From the NCBI RefSeq assembly GCF_004361835.1, contig NZ_SNWD01000012.1, positions 1 through 64,000 on the forward strand: DNA of 64,000 nt, given 5' to 3'. Below, in pieces: positions 1 to 9,386 of this stretch. Positions within the stretch are counted from its first letter, which is position 1; every line of letters begins with the position of its first letter. The translations under genes were made by a program, and so were the position numbers. Below the pieces are notes generated by a model. The model searched no databases. It had not been told where the DNA came from and worked only from the letters and a program-made list of their open reading frames with translations. This DNA is from Stakelama pacifica. Lineage in GTDB: Bacteria > Pseudomonadota > Alphaproteobacteria > Sphingomonadales > Sphingomonadaceae.

Positions 1-94
1 GCTCCTCGCTGAACCTCGATCGCTTCATTCGTCCGTCTCCTTGTCGAAGGCCGGACTCTACCTATCAATGGAGGAAATCTAGGGGCTCAGACCA
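1..94 (-). mobile_element. End of an IS3-family insertion sequence with the first codons of orfA
   Basis: On the minus strand the sequence from 28 to the window edge reads MKRSRFSEE, the usual opening of the OrfA protein of IS3-family elements (MKRSRF-EEQIIGIL type). Its outer end is close to 94, where the minus strand reads TGGTCTGAGCCC. The same terminal 12-mer recurs at 46684-46695 beside an IS3-family OrfB C-terminus, so both are probably ends of related elements. Most of this copy lies outside the window. Confidence 0.6.
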
Positions 95-231
95 CACTGA
101 TCCGTCACCTGATCGGGGGCGTCACATAAAACGGGCACAGATATACGCTCAGAAAGAGATTTTGCGATGACCCCGGGGCGGTTCACATGGAACTGGCGAC
201 CCGCTGACAACGAGCCAATCGCGCAAGCCGC

Positions 232-420
232 TTGAACTGCGGCGTTCAGACCACGCTTACTGCTTTTACGCAAATGCAGACGCTATATCGTCAACGCGCT
301 ACAGCGGGTCGTTCCGCCGCGCAGACCACTACCGCACGGCATGATCTCGAAGCTGCACATCCCGATATTGCGGAACGGGTTCGTCTCGCCATAGGCTGTA
401 TCCGCGACTTCAACACATGA
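232..420 (+). pseudogene. C-terminal fragment of a duplicated lipoprotein gene
   Basis: The last ~50 residues of this reading frame match the C-terminal end of the putative lipoprotein at 27520-27957: both contain YRQRA.EGR-like and AERVRLAIGC or SERVRLAIGC stretches and end RDFNT or RDLNS. The N-terminal lipobox half is missing and the first residues have no counterpart in the intact copy. I read it as the residue of a partial duplication or deletion next to the IS end. The coding frame is still open, but no promoter or start is evident. Confidence 0.6.
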
Positions 421-486
421 ACCAGATCGCCTGAAACCAGCGGATGGATTTAGAAAAGTAGCTGGCTGATCAACACATTGTCGAGA

Positions 487-981
487 TCAGCGTTGTCCCC
501 TGGCATCCTCAATACGCTGGCTGGCATCCTTGAAAGGGGAAGTGGCGTTTGCAGTCGCATCGTAATGACGATCAATGCGATTACGAAAACGATTTTGAAC
601 CCGGTTCTGGACGCGGTTACTGATCCTGTTGCGCGGATTTTGCCCAGATACGGCAGCGGCGGTTTGACGCTGCCCTACTTCGCCTATACCGGTTTCGGCT
701 GTGGTTCCGATGTCATGCAGGCCTTGGTTCTGGTCCTGCGCTCCGTCGCCATTTTGCGCCTGATCCGCATTGCTTTCAAACGGATCGCTTGAAAAGCCGT
801 CGGCTGTTTCCCCATCGTAGGGATTGACCTGATAGGGATCCGTAAAGGTCTGATCCGTCGTTGAGGCATAGGGATCGATTGGGAAACTTTGGCTGCCGGT
901 AGCTTGCGCCATTGCAGAGCCGGCCGTCAATATTAACGCCAATGCTGCACTCACTCCTCCGATCCACTTGTGGTTTTCCAT
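487..981 (-). CDS. Small secreted protein of the exopolysaccharide operon, function unknown
   Basis: A 164-residue protein with a typical Sec signal peptide (hydrophobic residues ~8-24, cleavage after AMAQA). The mature part is rich in Asp, Gln and Asn, then basic, with repeated NR(I/V)QNR-like units around residues 118-135. No enzyme motif is visible. A GGAG ribosome site lies 7 nt before the ATG, within the gap after the upstream gene (4 nt), so it is probably the last gene of the export operon that starts near 6609. I do not recognise the family; a periplasmic or cell-surface role tied to polysaccharide export is inferred from position only. Confidence 0.7.
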   Translation of the reverse strand: MENHKWIGGVSAALALILTAGSAMAQATGSQSFPIDPYASTTDQTFTDPYQVNPYDGETADGFSSDPFESNADQAQNGDGAQDQNQGLHDIGTTAETGIGEVGQRQTAAAVSGQNPRNRISNRVQNRVQNRFRNRIDRHYDATANATSPFKDASQRIEDARGQR

Positions 982-985
982 CTGC

Positions 986-2230
986 TCACTCCGTCGGCAC
1001 GAGTTCTGCGCGCACGATCTGTCCTGACACGCCCGAAATATCGTCCGATGGCACTGCTACTAGCGACAGAGTCTGGACCGTACAGTTCTCCGGCACGCTG
1101 AAATGCCCGGCGAAACGGCCATTGTTCAACGCCGAATTAGAGACCCGAATTCGTCCCAGTTCGCGACCGTTCATCTGGCAGGTTAATACCCAATAGGGTT
1201 GCGATTGTTCGGGCTGATCGATCCCCACACTTTGCCCGGTCAGACGATAAGCTCCCGGCGCTAGCAGTTCGGTCTGATGAACCAAGACACCGCCGGTGCT
1301 GGGAGGGACTGCAAAATCCAGTAGTCCCTTTCCGTCACCCGTTTTCAGGATGGCCGCAGACATGCTCGGGTCGTATCCCGCCTGCCAATCGAAGATAGTG
1401 CGCACATCTGCCGCAAGGGCGAAATTCGGATCGCGAGAACGATCACGCCTGGCGTTGGGACGAAGACGGGCATAGGCTTTCCAGGCCAGATCCGTCTTGC
1501 CCGCAGCGAACAGGGCGTTAATCAGAGCGGCACGCTGATCCGATGGTACGACCACGCCCGCCTGCCGTCCTTCGGCAAAAAATTTCAAGACGCCCTCAGG
1601 ATTGATCCTGCTGGATGCGGCATAGCGAATGAAGCTTTCTTCCCAAATAGGTCTTGTCGCCAATATACGAAGCAGGCGCGCGCGAATTTGAGGTTCGACA
1701 AGCGCAGCGGTCAGTGTTGGGAACAGCAAACTCTGGGCGTCAGGAGAGGTTCTCAGCGCAAGATCATACTGCCGCAAGGCCTCTGCGATATCCCCTCGCG
1801 TTACAGCGTCCTCAATCGCCCAAATCTTCGGTCGCAGTTCGCGACGGGAAAGCAGGTTCGAATAAGTGAATATTCGGCCCGTACGCGCCGCATCGTTTTG
1901 CAATTGGGCGTGCAAGCCTAAGACAGTCAGAGCTTCGACCGTGGTCGGGTCTTGCCTCAACGCTTTGCGCGCGAGCCGGACAGACGGCGCGTCATCGTCG
2001 GCGGTGGGGTTCTGGGTAAACAGGGTTTGTGCATAGTCGGCAGTAATAACGCCGTTACCAGGCGCGAGGAGATGTGCGCGGGCCGGGTCAACCTTAACCA
2101 CAACATTGGCGGCGCTGGCCGTGAGCCCCAGATATCCGCCGACCACCAGTCCCAGCGCCAACACAATGCGGCCCCCCCAATCGACCGGTGTCCGCTTGGC
2201 AAAAGGGCTCTGGCGGCGCCGGCGCGACAT
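986..2230 (-). CDS. Membrane-anchored TPR-like protein of the exopolysaccharide operon
   Basis: This 414-residue protein has a basic N-terminus and one membrane segment (~20-40), followed by a helical region (~80-260) that resembles tetratricopeptide-type repeats, including a LARKALRQDPTTVEAL stretch. The C-terminal ~130 residues look beta-rich and contain two Cys. Its ATG overlaps the stop of the Wzc-like gene (ATGA), so the two are translationally coupled. Proteins of this layout occur beside GumC/ExoP-type genes in sphingomonads. A scaffold role in the export/polymerisation complex is inferred, not shown. Confidence 0.7.
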   Translation of the reverse strand: MSRRRRQSPFAKRTPVDWGGRIVLALGLVVGGYLGLTASAANVVVKVDPARAHLLAPGNGVITADYAQTLFTQNPTADDDAPSVRLARKALRQDPTTVEALTVLGLHAQLQNDAARTGRIFTYSNLLSRRELRPKIWAIEDAVTRGDIAEALRQYDLALRTSPDAQSLLFPTLTAALVEPQIRARLLRILATRPIWEESFIRYAASSRINPEGVLKFFAEGRQAGVVVPSDQRAALINALFAAGKTDLAWKAYARLRPNARRDRSRDPNFALAADVRTIFDWQAGYDPSMSAAILKTGDGKGLLDFAVPPSTGGVLVHQTELLAPGAYRLTGQSVGIDQPEQSQPYWVLTCQMNGRELGRIRVSNSALNNGRFAGHFSVPENCTVQTLSLVAVPSDDISGVSGQIVRAELVPTE

Positions 2231-4449
2231 CAGGCGGACTTTGCGTCCCGATCGTCGCGCCCATAACCATAGCCGTATTCATAGCCATAGCCGTAGTGCG
2301 CCTTACGCGCCTCGAACTTGGTCAGGACGCCGCCGAAGATATGCACATTCGCCGCCGCCAGACGGTTGAGCGCGGTCTTGACTTGGCTCGAACGAATACC
2401 GTGGGATTCCACAGCATACACGACACCTTCGACCCGGCTAGCGATAAGCGGAGCGTCCGCCAGCCCCATCACAGGCGGAGAGTCGACGATGACATGGTCA
2501 TAGGTTTCGAGCAGACGCTCAATAAGGATGCTGAGACGATTGCCCGTTAGCAGTTCTGCCGCGTTGGGCGGGATCGGTCCTGCCGTCATCGCCGTCAGCC
2601 CCAGATCGGCAATCTCGAAGGTGAGCTTCGAGATGTCCTCTTCGCCCGCGAGGAAGTTGCTGACGCCGCGCTCATGTCCAACGCCGCCCCAGTGATGAAC
2701 GGAGGGCGAGCGCATATCGCCGTCGATCAGGATCACACGCTTACCGGCACGCGCCAGCACTGTGGCAAGCGCGATCGAGGTTGTCGATTTGCCTTCCGCA
2801 GGACGGGTCGATGTGACCGAGAAGGACCGCGGCACGCCATGTTCGGTCGTAAAGCGGAGATTGGTCTGGATGGCGATATAGGCATCAACCAGTTCGGATT
2901 TGCGGTCGAGCAGTGCCTGACGCGGTGTCTGATCATTGGACGTTCTGGGCACCGAACCGAGCAGAGGCAGACCAAGACGTCGCTCAACTTCTGCCGGATC
3001 TGCAATGGCCTCATCAAGCTGTTCAAGCGCAAGGGCAGCACCTGAGCCAAGTGCTATACCAACAACGATTGATATTAGCAGATTGAGCAACAGACGCGGG
3101 CTCGAAGGTTTTTCCGGGATATCCGCTGTGTCAACGATGGAAACATTGTTAACCCCTACCCCGGCGGCAACGCCAATCTCCTTAAAACGCTGAAGAAGAC
3201 CATCGTACAGCGCACGGTTGGTATCTACTTCCTGCTTATAGATATTATACTGAATCGAACGCCGGCGCAGATCAAGATAATCCCCCTTAAGCGCCTTGAC
3301 CCGGTTTTCCAGTTCCTGCTCGCGCATCAGTGCCTGACGGTAATCCGATTGCAGCGATCCGGAGACACGACTTTCCTCGCGTGTGATCGAACGATCCAAC
3401 GCATCAATCTGCGACTTGATTGCTTTTGCCTGCGGATATTCCGGTTCGAAGCGTACCATCAACTGCTGATATTGTGCCGCGAGCTCGGCGCGACGTTGCC
3501 GCAAATTGTTGATTGCTGTGTTGCCGAGCGCTTCGGGTGATGCGCCATCGCCGCCAGCACGCCGATAACGCGATTCCGCTGCGATCCGCTCAGTTGTTGC
3601 CTGGTTCAGAGCCGTGTTGAGCGCAGCGAGATTATCCACGACAATCGACCGGTCGCCGGTTGTCGAACCATTGGCGTTGGTCTGCGTCGGCAGATCGATG
3701 ATCTGCTCTTTAGAAGCATAGGCAACCATTTGCCGCTGCGATTCATCAAGTCGATTCTTATATTCCGCCAGCTGGCGCTGGAGGACGTTTCGACCATAGG
3801 AAGTCGCCTGAATCTTTCTTTCAAGATTAGTTTTAATGAAATTTTCGGCCCAAGCATTAACGACTTTTGCTGAAAATCCGGCATCAGGGCTGGTAAATCG
3901 GATATCGACGAGCCGCGAAAGCCGTGTTGGGTCTATACCGACACGATCCAGCAATATCTGCCCGGCGTCACGCTGTCGCTGTGCTCGCCCCTGAGCCGGA
4001 TAATGTCCGTTCGAAATCTTGTAGGCCGGCACGTCTTGGTCTGCGACGCCGAACATCTCGAAGAATTTTGGATCGTCAACAAGCCGTAGCTCGGTCGCCA
4101 CACGCTCGGCCAGCGTTCGCGACTTCAACAGGCCATATTGGGTCTGATAAAACTCCTGATCGGTTACACTCGCCTCGCGTTCGACACCCTTAAAATTGGT
4201 GACTTGATCGGATTCACGCGAAATCTCGATCGTTGCATCAGCGGTATATTGCGGCGTCGTCAACAAGGTAATGACCAAACCGATCAGAAAACAACCCGCG
4301 ATCGCACCTGCGATCACCCAGCGCCAGCGCCGGGCAATGCGCAGATATTGCTCGAGGACAGAAGGGCCTTCTGTTCCCCCGACCGCCTCGGAACCGACTG
4401 GGTTACGAATTGCCGCCTGATTATCCCGATAGGATGTTACAATATTCAT
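2230..4449 (-). CDS. Polysaccharide co-polymerase / tyrosine autokinase (Wzc/GumC-ExoP family)
   Basis: A 739-residue inner-membrane protein controlling chain length and export of exopolysaccharide. Order of parts: N-terminal Wzz domain with a membrane segment (~42-66), long periplasmic coiled-coil region (~190-430), second membrane segment (~450-475), then a cytoplasmic BY-kinase domain. The kinase shows Walker A (AEGKSTTS, ~residue 550), Walker A' (VILIDGDMRSP) and Walker B (VIVDSPPVMG). The C-terminus carries a cluster of Tyr residues (YGYGYEYGYGYG), the usual autophosphorylation tail. Length and architecture match fused alphaproteobacterial or Wzc proteins. It lies between the Wza-like outer-membrane gene (14 nt upstream) and the TPR gene (ATGA overlap). 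Confidence 0.93.
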   Translation of the reverse strand: MNIVTSYRDNQAAIRNPVGSEAVGGTEGPSVLEQYLRIARRWRWVIAGAIAGCFLIGLVITLLTTPQYTADATIEISRESDQVTNFKGVEREASVTDQEFYQTQYGLLKSRTLAERVATELRLVDDPKFFEMFGVADQDVPAYKISNGHYPAQGRAQRQRDAGQILLDRVGIDPTRLSRLVDIRFTSPDAGFSAKVVNAWAENFIKTNLERKIQATSYGRNVLQRQLAEYKNRLDESQRQMVAYASKEQIIDLPTQTNANGSTTGDRSIVVDNLAALNTALNQATTERIAAESRYRRAGGDGASPEALGNTAINNLRQRRAELAAQYQQLMVRFEPEYPQAKAIKSQIDALDRSITREESRVSGSLQSDYRQALMREQELENRVKALKGDYLDLRRRSIQYNIYKQEVDTNRALYDGLLQRFKEIGVAAGVGVNNVSIVDTADIPEKPSSPRLLLNLLISIVVGIALGSGAALALEQLDEAIADPAEVERRLGLPLLGSVPRTSNDQTPRQALLDRKSELVDAYIAIQTNLRFTTEHGVPRSFSVTSTRPAEGKSTTSIALATVLARAGKRVILIDGDMRSPSVHHWGGVGHERGVSNFLAGEEDISKLTFEIADLGLTAMTAGPIPPNAAELLTGNRLSILIERLLETYDHVIVDSPPVMGLADAPLIASRVEGVVYAVESHGIRSSQVKTALNRLAAANVHIFGGVLTKFEARKAHYGYGYEYGYGYGRDDRDAKSA

Positions 4450-4463
4450 GAGATGGATCGATT

Positions 4464-5174
4464 CTATCGCAGGATCGCGACCAGCGGTGCCGCAAGCAAC
4501 GGCGCCAAGCTGACGAAATCACGGAACAAGCTACGCGTCGGGCTGTCGCCCACAACAATGACATCGTCGGCATAAATTTCGGGGTCAGCATAGATGCCTC
4601 GCCGAATTGCCGTAATATTGTATAGGCCAGCCATCTTCTGGCCGTTAACCGTGCGAAGAATCACGACATCATCCTCTTTGGCAAATTCCGTAAGACCTTT
4701 CGCAGATGCGACCGCACGCAATAGCGTCATCTGATTGGTAACGGGATAAAGGCCCGGCTCGGTTACCTGACCGTCTACCGTGACCACCTGACTGACCGAA
4801 CTGATAATATTGACCGTTACGTCGGGATTGCGGACATAACGCCCGCCAAGGGCTTTTTCGATATCTTTCGCAAGTTCAGCAGGCGTCTTGCCATTGGCAT
4901 CAACCGTGCCAATCAGTGGCATCGCAATCCGCCCGCTGGCATCGACCTGCATCTTGCGGCTCAGTTCGGGCACGGCGAAAATGGATACCTCAATCGTGTC
5001 CAGTGGTCCCACCAAAGCAAGGCGATCACCAGCCACAATATCACTACGATCAGGTGCGGGGAGCGTAGTTTCCCCCTCGACAACGGTCAGTCGAGCATTC
5101 GACTGGATAGGAGGCCGACCGGCACAAGATGCAAGTGCGAGAGATGCCAGGGCAAGAACAAAGATTCTTCGCAT
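4464..5174 (-). CDS. Outer-membrane polysaccharide export lipoprotein (Wza/GumB family)
   Basis: A 236-residue lipoprotein with lipobox LASC (Cys17) after a hydrophobic signal. It has a Poly_export domain (~45-130: GDRLALVGPLDTIEVSIF, then the VDASGRIAMPLIG stretch) and an SLBB domain (~130-200: VTVDGQVTEPGLYPV). It would form the outer-membrane channel partner of the Wzc-like protein encoded directly downstream. Short GumB-type length, lacking the long C-terminal barrel helix region of E. coli Wza. The C-terminal hydrophobic stretch (VSLAPLLAAPLVAI) may be a membrane helix. Confidence 0.9.
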   Translation of the reverse strand: MRRIFVLALASLALASCAGRPPIQSNARLTVVEGETTLPAPDRSDIVAGDRLALVGPLDTIEVSIFAVPELSRKMQVDASGRIAMPLIGTVDANGKTPAELAKDIEKALGGRYVRNPDVTVNIISSVSQVVTVDGQVTEPGLYPVTNQMTLLRAVASAKGLTEFAKEDDVVILRTVNGQKMAGLYNITAIRRGIYADPEIYADDVIVVGDSPTRSLFRDFVSLAPLLAAPLVAILR

Positions 5175-5229
5175 GAAAGAGATGTGATCCAGTCAATCCT
5201 GAAGGAAAAGCGGCGTATAGATTGAGACA

Positions 5230-6609
5230 CTATGCAGGTAAAGCGATACCCTGTTGCGACCTTTCGGGAGAAGCATTGCCCAGCCAGATACCCGCTAATG
5301 TCAGGATCGCCATCATCATCGGTGTGCGCGCCGGATAGTCGACGATGCTGGCGAGCATGATCAGCAATATCATGGCAAAAGCGGTGCGTGGGAGGAATTT
5401 GTCTGTCTCCGGCCGCTTCCATGCCCGAATCCCCGCTGCAATCCACCAGAGCACCGCACCGGCAAGCAACAAGGCGACCACAATTCCTCCGTCCAGAACA
5501 AGCTCGATCCAGTCATCATGCGCATGGTTGAAATAGGTATATTTTAGAAGTCGATCGGGTTCGGTAATGCGATATACCGGATCGAACGCTCCCAGTCCTG
5601 ACCCGATCGGAAAATATCTACCAATCATATCGAGCACCACGGGCAACGCGCGACGGCGCAAATCTTCGCTGGCATTTAGGTCAATAGCGCGAGTGATAGA
5701 GACAGCGCGATCAAGCGTGACTGAAAGCGCAACCAGCGCCACAAAAGCCACGACTGCACCTGCAACCAGACCGATCGCGACCGAACGAGGCAAAGCACGC
5801 AATTCGCGTAAAACCGCACGGTGCATAACGAGAAATCCTGCAGCTATTCCGATAGCGCCAACCAAGAGGCCCATACGTGATCCGGTTGCGAGGATTAAAA
5901 GCGCAAAAAACGGCAGTACAGCCACCGCAGCGATTGCCTTCCAACGCACCACCTTTTTGCCACGAAAACCCCAGACTGGTGCAAGAAGACAGCCAATTGC
6001 TATGAACAGCGCGAAATGGTTACGATTAGCGAAATTGCCGCTGACCATGTCCAAGCTTTCGTTGATAAACGGATTATCGAACCGCGCGCCGGAAAACTTC
6101 AAAAGGCCGAGCAGACAACCCGCAACAACCAGTATCAGCAAAAAGCCTGCGATCCGCCGGTGCTGTTCCCGGTTCAAATTCGCAGCAAGGACAAGAACCG
6201 TTACCGGCACGATCAGCGATCCCAGCGCATTAACGGTTGCACTCGGCGAGATCGAAATCGGGCGCCAGGGCTGTGGCTGTCCCGCTATTTCGGCGGCCTG
6301 TACGAACAGCGAGCGACCGGGCAGGCTGGTCCAGATTGCGGGCGGAAGCGGGATCAACTGGATCGCCGTCACCAGAATTGCGAGGCCGACAAAGATCGCG
6401 ACCGGCAGCACCCGGCGCCAGTCGAAGCGCGGCGACAGCACGACATAGGCAATCAGTAACAGCCATGCGAAAAACCGTGTCACGACCTGCCCGCTGACAT
6501 CGGCACGCGACGCGCCGCCTGCGATCCACAATATGACGAGAAAGCCGGCCAGCATCCAGAAGGATAGAAGGGCAGCGAAATCGGGGCGGGAACGGGCGCT
6601 CATCTGCAT
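5230..6609 (-). CDS. O-antigen ligase/polymerase-family membrane protein (Wzy-like)
   Basis: About 460 residues with some ten predicted membrane helices. Two motifs are typical of the O-antigen ligase/polymerase superfamily (PF04932): FANRNHFALF near residue 190 and the periplasmic-loop motif NHAHDDWIE near residue 356. It probably polymerises lipid-linked repeat units for the exopolysaccharide exported by the Wza/Wzc-like pair encoded next. Starts at GTG 6612, ATG 6609 or ATG 6603 are all possible; 6609 is used here. A second, dissimilar polymerase candidate lies at 39522-40847, so the window may encode two glycan systems. Confidence 0.85.
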   Translation of the reverse strand: MQMSARSRPDFAALLSFWMLAGFLVILWIAGGASRADVSGQVVTRFFAWLLLIAYVVLSPRFDWRRVLPVAIFVGLAILVTAIQLIPLPPAIWTSLPGRSLFVQAAEIAGQPQPWRPISISPSATVNALGSLIVPVTVLVLAANLNREQHRRIAGFLLILVVAGCLLGLLKFSGARFDNPFINESLDMVSGNFANRNHFALFIAIGCLLAPVWGFRGKKVVRWKAIAAVAVLPFFALLILATGSRMGLLVGAIGIAAGFLVMHRAVLRELRALPRSVAIGLVAGAVVAFVALVALSVTLDRAVSITRAIDLNASEDLRRRALPVVLDMIGRYFPIGSGLGAFDPVYRITEPDRLLKYTYFNHAHDDWIELVLDGGIVVALLLAGAVLWWIAAGIRAWKRPETDKFLPRTAFAMILLIMLASIVDYPARTPMMMAILTLAGIWLGNASPERSQQGIALPA

Positions 6610-6688
6610 CACCGCTCTCTAGACAAATGTTTCGGGCAGTCAAAGCAGGACCGTAAGAGGCTCATCCACTTTGGCTTCACGGCGCAGA

Positions 6689-7744
6689 TCAGCCCGGTTG
6701 ACCCCGTTTCTCGAACCAGCTCTGGCAAAATTTAAGGAAGTGGCGTTCGGGATGTTTCGGCGCGATTTCGTTCTCGCCAAGCCAGTTTCGCCATTCGCGT
6801 TCGAGCGCATATATATCCCATCCTGGGGCGACATTGCGGGCATCGCCGTAAATGTCGCCATCGAGCGCGCCGGCCCAGGGTTCGGCGGCGGCAACCGCCA
6901 GCGACGCCTTCATCGTTCCGCGGTTGGTGAACGTCACCATGTCCGCCTCCTGATCAAAAATAACCCTGTAATCGGGCAGATGATCGCTGGCAGCCAGTTC
7001 CTTGAGAGCGAACCGAAAGCGTCGCTCGGTCCCTTGCGAACCCGATTTCCTGAACAGTATGTCGAGCGAAACCTTCCAGCTCGCCTGCTGCCCGCAATGC
7101 TTGCGCGCCAGTTCGTAGATACGCCGCTCAATCGGTTTTCTGAGGCGGAAATAGTCGCGGTGCAGGGTCAGCACTTCATTGTGGCGGATTGCATTGAACA
7201 CCCAGTCCGACAGCTTGATCTCGCAGTGAATCAGGCGACCATCCAGGCCGTGCGAGCGGCGAATGGATGACGCATCGATCAGGCCGAAGCCGTCAATCTG
7301 TTCCTCATCGCCAGTGATGATATTGGTGCGGATCCGCGTTCCCTCAAGCCGGTCCAGCGCTTCGATCAGCGCCTTATAATCTTTTCCGGCAGTACCGCGA
7401 TTGGTGAAGATCAGTAATTCCCGACTGCTGATCCGAACGCGTTGCGATACCGGTTCACCCAGCTTCAGTTTCGCCATGATCTGCGAAATACAGTATATCA
7501 GAATGTCTTTATCATAAATGGTCGCAAGCCCTTTAATGCTGGGCGTTACCTCAAGCCAGTTACCATTATGCTCATAGCGTCTGACACATGTCTCAGGCTT
7601 TTTTGAAAGCGAATAGAAGGGATGCTCCATTTGCGGCATCACATCCTTGAGAACCGCGTCCGCGACATCACAGATGAAGAGATCATGCTGAGGATGGCGC
7701 TCCGGAATGAGCGCAGGTGGACGAGAAGAGGCTTCACTTTCCAT
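6689..7744 (-). CDS. repA: Plasmid replication initiator RepA (RPA family), first replicon
   Basis: A 351-residue initiator of the RPA type (PF10134), common on sphingomonad and other alphaproteobacterial plasmids. Characteristic features are DLFICDVADAVLKDVMPQM and HPFYSLSK at the N-terminus, the central RELLIFTNRGTAGKDYKAL region and LSDWVFNAI..EVLTLHRDYF. It shares this layout with the second initiator at 21107-22060 (DLFIPAIGDLPLKDM, RPFFSL, LSDWVYDGIV) but differs too much to be a recent duplicate. An upstream ATG at 7774 would be encoded inside an iteron; the ATG at 7744, preceded by GAAGAG at 8 nt, is preferred. Iterons lie immediately upstream, so the protein probably represses its own transcription. 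Confidence 0.92.
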   Translation of the reverse strand: MESEASSRPPALIPERHPQHDLFICDVADAVLKDVMPQMEHPFYSLSKKPETCVRRYEHNGNWLEVTPSIKGLATIYDKDILIYCISQIMAKLKLGEPVSQRVRISSRELLIFTNRGTAGKDYKALIEALDRLEGTRIRTNIITGDEEQIDGFGLIDASSIRRSHGLDGRLIHCEIKLSDWVFNAIRHNEVLTLHRDYFRLRKPIERRIYELARKHCGQQASWKVSLDILFRKSGSQGTERRFRFALKELAASDHLPDYRVIFDQEADMVTFTNRGTMKASLAVAAAEPWAGALDGDIYGDARNVAPGWDIYALEREWRNWLGENEIAPKHPERHFLKFCQSWFEKRGQPG

Positions 7745-7755
7745 AGAAACATCTC

Positions 7756-7903
7756 TTCGGGGTTTCAGGAACATTTTGTCAAGATTCGGGGTATCAGGAA
7801 CAGTCGGGATAGATTCGGGGTTTTAGGAACAGCCCGCCACAATTCGGGGTTTCAGGAACGAAAGTTCGGGGTTTTAGGAACGTTGATTCGGGGTTTCAGG
7901 AAC
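7756..7903 (+). repeat. Six replication iterons (TTCGGGGTTTYAGGAAC)
   Basis: Six 17-bp direct repeats at 7756, 7785, 7814, 7843, 7865 and 7887, the second with one substitution (GTATC for GTTTC). Spacing is 29, 29, 29, 22 and 22 bp, so the array has two helical registers. They sit directly upstream of repA, the first one abutting the alternative start codon. Binding by the adjacent RepA is inferred from position. Confidence 0.92.
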
Positions 7904-8014
7904 AAAGATGCCGGAAAAACTGATTTTATCGCAATGTTACCAGCGGTTTAAAGGATGCCCGCTCAACCGTAACACAGATATTTAACCCGAAATAACACCT
8001 GACCCTGTGGATAA
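7904..8014. other. Probable oriV core: A+T-rich stretch and consensus DnaA box
   Basis: Beyond the iterons the sequence becomes A+T-richer (7910-8000). It ends in TGTGGATAA at 8006-8014, the exact complement of the DnaA consensus TTATCCACA. Iterons, A+T-rich DNA and a DnaA box in this order are the standard layout of a theta-type plasmid origin. Confidence 0.75.
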
Positions 8015-8063
8015 CGTACCGGCTCCGCAGCGCGCTGACGGAGCAGCCGCGTTCCCATCGCTA

Positions 8064-9119
8064 CTATGGCTTCATGGCCTCGATCAGCTTTTTGACGTCC
8101 TGACTGGATCCGCGCGGTACGATCAGAATATCATCGCCGCTTGCGACCACGATCAGGTCATCGACCCCGACCATTGCGATGCGCGGCCCGTCGGAACGCA
8201 CCAGACAATTCCGGCTCTCAATAGTCAGCACGTTCCCACGATGGACATTTCCATGCGCATCAAGCTCGCTGAGGCTATGCAGTGCATCCCAGCTGCCGAC
8301 ATCGCTCCATCCCATATCCACAGGCGCGACTACCACCCGCTGAGCGCGTTCCATTACCGCATAATCGATTGAATTCGCCGGTCCGCGCGCGAAGGCATCG
8401 CGACTGGGATATATCCGGTTTTCCTCAAGCCGAGCAGCCTTCATCGACGCTTGTGCGGCTGTAAGCATATCGGGTTCGTACGTGCCGAGTGCATCCAGAA
8501 ACGCATCTGCGCGAAACAGAAAAATGCCCCCATTCCAATAATGATCGCCGGCCGCCAGCATTGCCTCGGCCTTTTCACGGGGCGGCTTTTCGACGAAACG
8601 CGCAACCCGTTGCACCCCGGGAGCGATCTCTTCGCCGCCTTCAATCCAGCCATAGCCGGTTTCCGGGGCGTCAGGACTGATACCGAACGTGGCGAGCCAA
8701 CCCTCGCGCACAAGCGGCAGTGCTGCCGCAACAGCATCGTGCAACGCAGCGACATTTTTGATTACATGATCCGACGGCATCACCAGAATCGGCGCGTTCC
8801 CACCGCCCGCAGCAATCGCTGCAAGTGCGATTGCCGGAGCAGTGTTTCGCGCGAGCGGTTCCAGGATCAGGGCGCTTGCCCGACAATCGATATGATCAAG
8901 CTGGGCTTCGATCTCCCCAGCATGCGCACCATTCGCGACGATGATCGGAGCAGCATAGCGGAGGTCGTTCGCCGTTCGCCGTGCGGTCAGCTGGAGCATC
9001 GTTTCGTCAGCGGTGAGCGCCAGCAATTGCTTCGGACTTTCCGGCCGCGACATTGGCCATAAACGCGCTCCCGACCCCCCAGACAAAATGACCGGGACGA
9101 TCTGTGTAGGTTCGCTCAT
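8064..9119 (-). CDS. manC: Mannose-1-phosphate guanylyltransferase (single-domain)
   Basis: Makes GDP-mannose from mannose-1-phosphate and GTP, a precursor for surface polysaccharides. The N-terminus carries the nucleotidyltransferase signature LSGGSGARLWPMSR with PKQLL following. Further family motifs are ILEPLARNTAPAIALAA, FVEKPP and WNGGIFLF, and the C-terminal MGWSDVGSWDAL. At 351 residues it has only the transferase domain and lacks the phosphomannose isomerase domain of bifunctional AlgA/ManC. An in-frame TTG precedes the ATG at 9119; the AGAGGAAA site fits the ATG. It stands alone beside the first replicon and may serve either glycan locus. Confidence 0.93.
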   Translation of the reverse strand: MSEPTQIVPVILSGGSGARLWPMSRPESPKQLLALTADETMLQLTARRTANDLRYAAPIIVANGAHAGEIEAQLDHIDCRASALILEPLARNTAPAIALAAIAAGGGNAPILVMPSDHVIKNVAALHDAVAAALPLVREGWLATFGISPDAPETGYGWIEGGEEIAPGVQRVARFVEKPPREKAEAMLAAGDHYWNGGIFLFRADAFLDALGTYEPDMLTAAQASMKAARLEENRIYPSRDAFARGPANSIDYAVMERAQRVVVAPVDMGWSDVGSWDALHSLSELDAHGNVHRGNVLTIESRNCLVRSDGPRIAMVGVDDLIVVASGDDILIVPRGSSQDVKKLIEAMKP

Positions 9120-9386
9120 CAAAGAATTTCCTCTGCGCCGATATGCGCCGTCTTTTGAACCTCAACGGGCCGCGGATCGCTAAGGGCTGGCGTGTAGGGC
9201 GTCCCCGCCGCGCGACGTTGCGAAGCAATGTGTAAGTGCGCCCTTAGGCAGGGAGCAAATTTCCAATGGGTGTGCAGACATTCCCAGTCAAGCTGATTGA
9301 ACTATCTCAGGCAACGTCATCCGGCGCTTGTCGCAAGCCGGTGTGACACAAACGCTCGACTGAGGTGCTGCGGATCGCGTTTCCGG

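Noticed and set aside
79..273. 64-residue open frame on the minus strand
   Set aside because: It runs from IS end sequence into the lipoprotein fragment, has no ribosome site and no recognisable motif. A CCCCGGGGCGGTTCA word near 173 recalls IS407-type ends but is too short to call.
7774..7774. ATG at 7774 as the start of the first repA
   Set aside because: It would place the first ten residues inside an iteron and lacks a ribosome site, while ATG 7744 has GAAGAG at 8 nt and fits the second RepA alignment.
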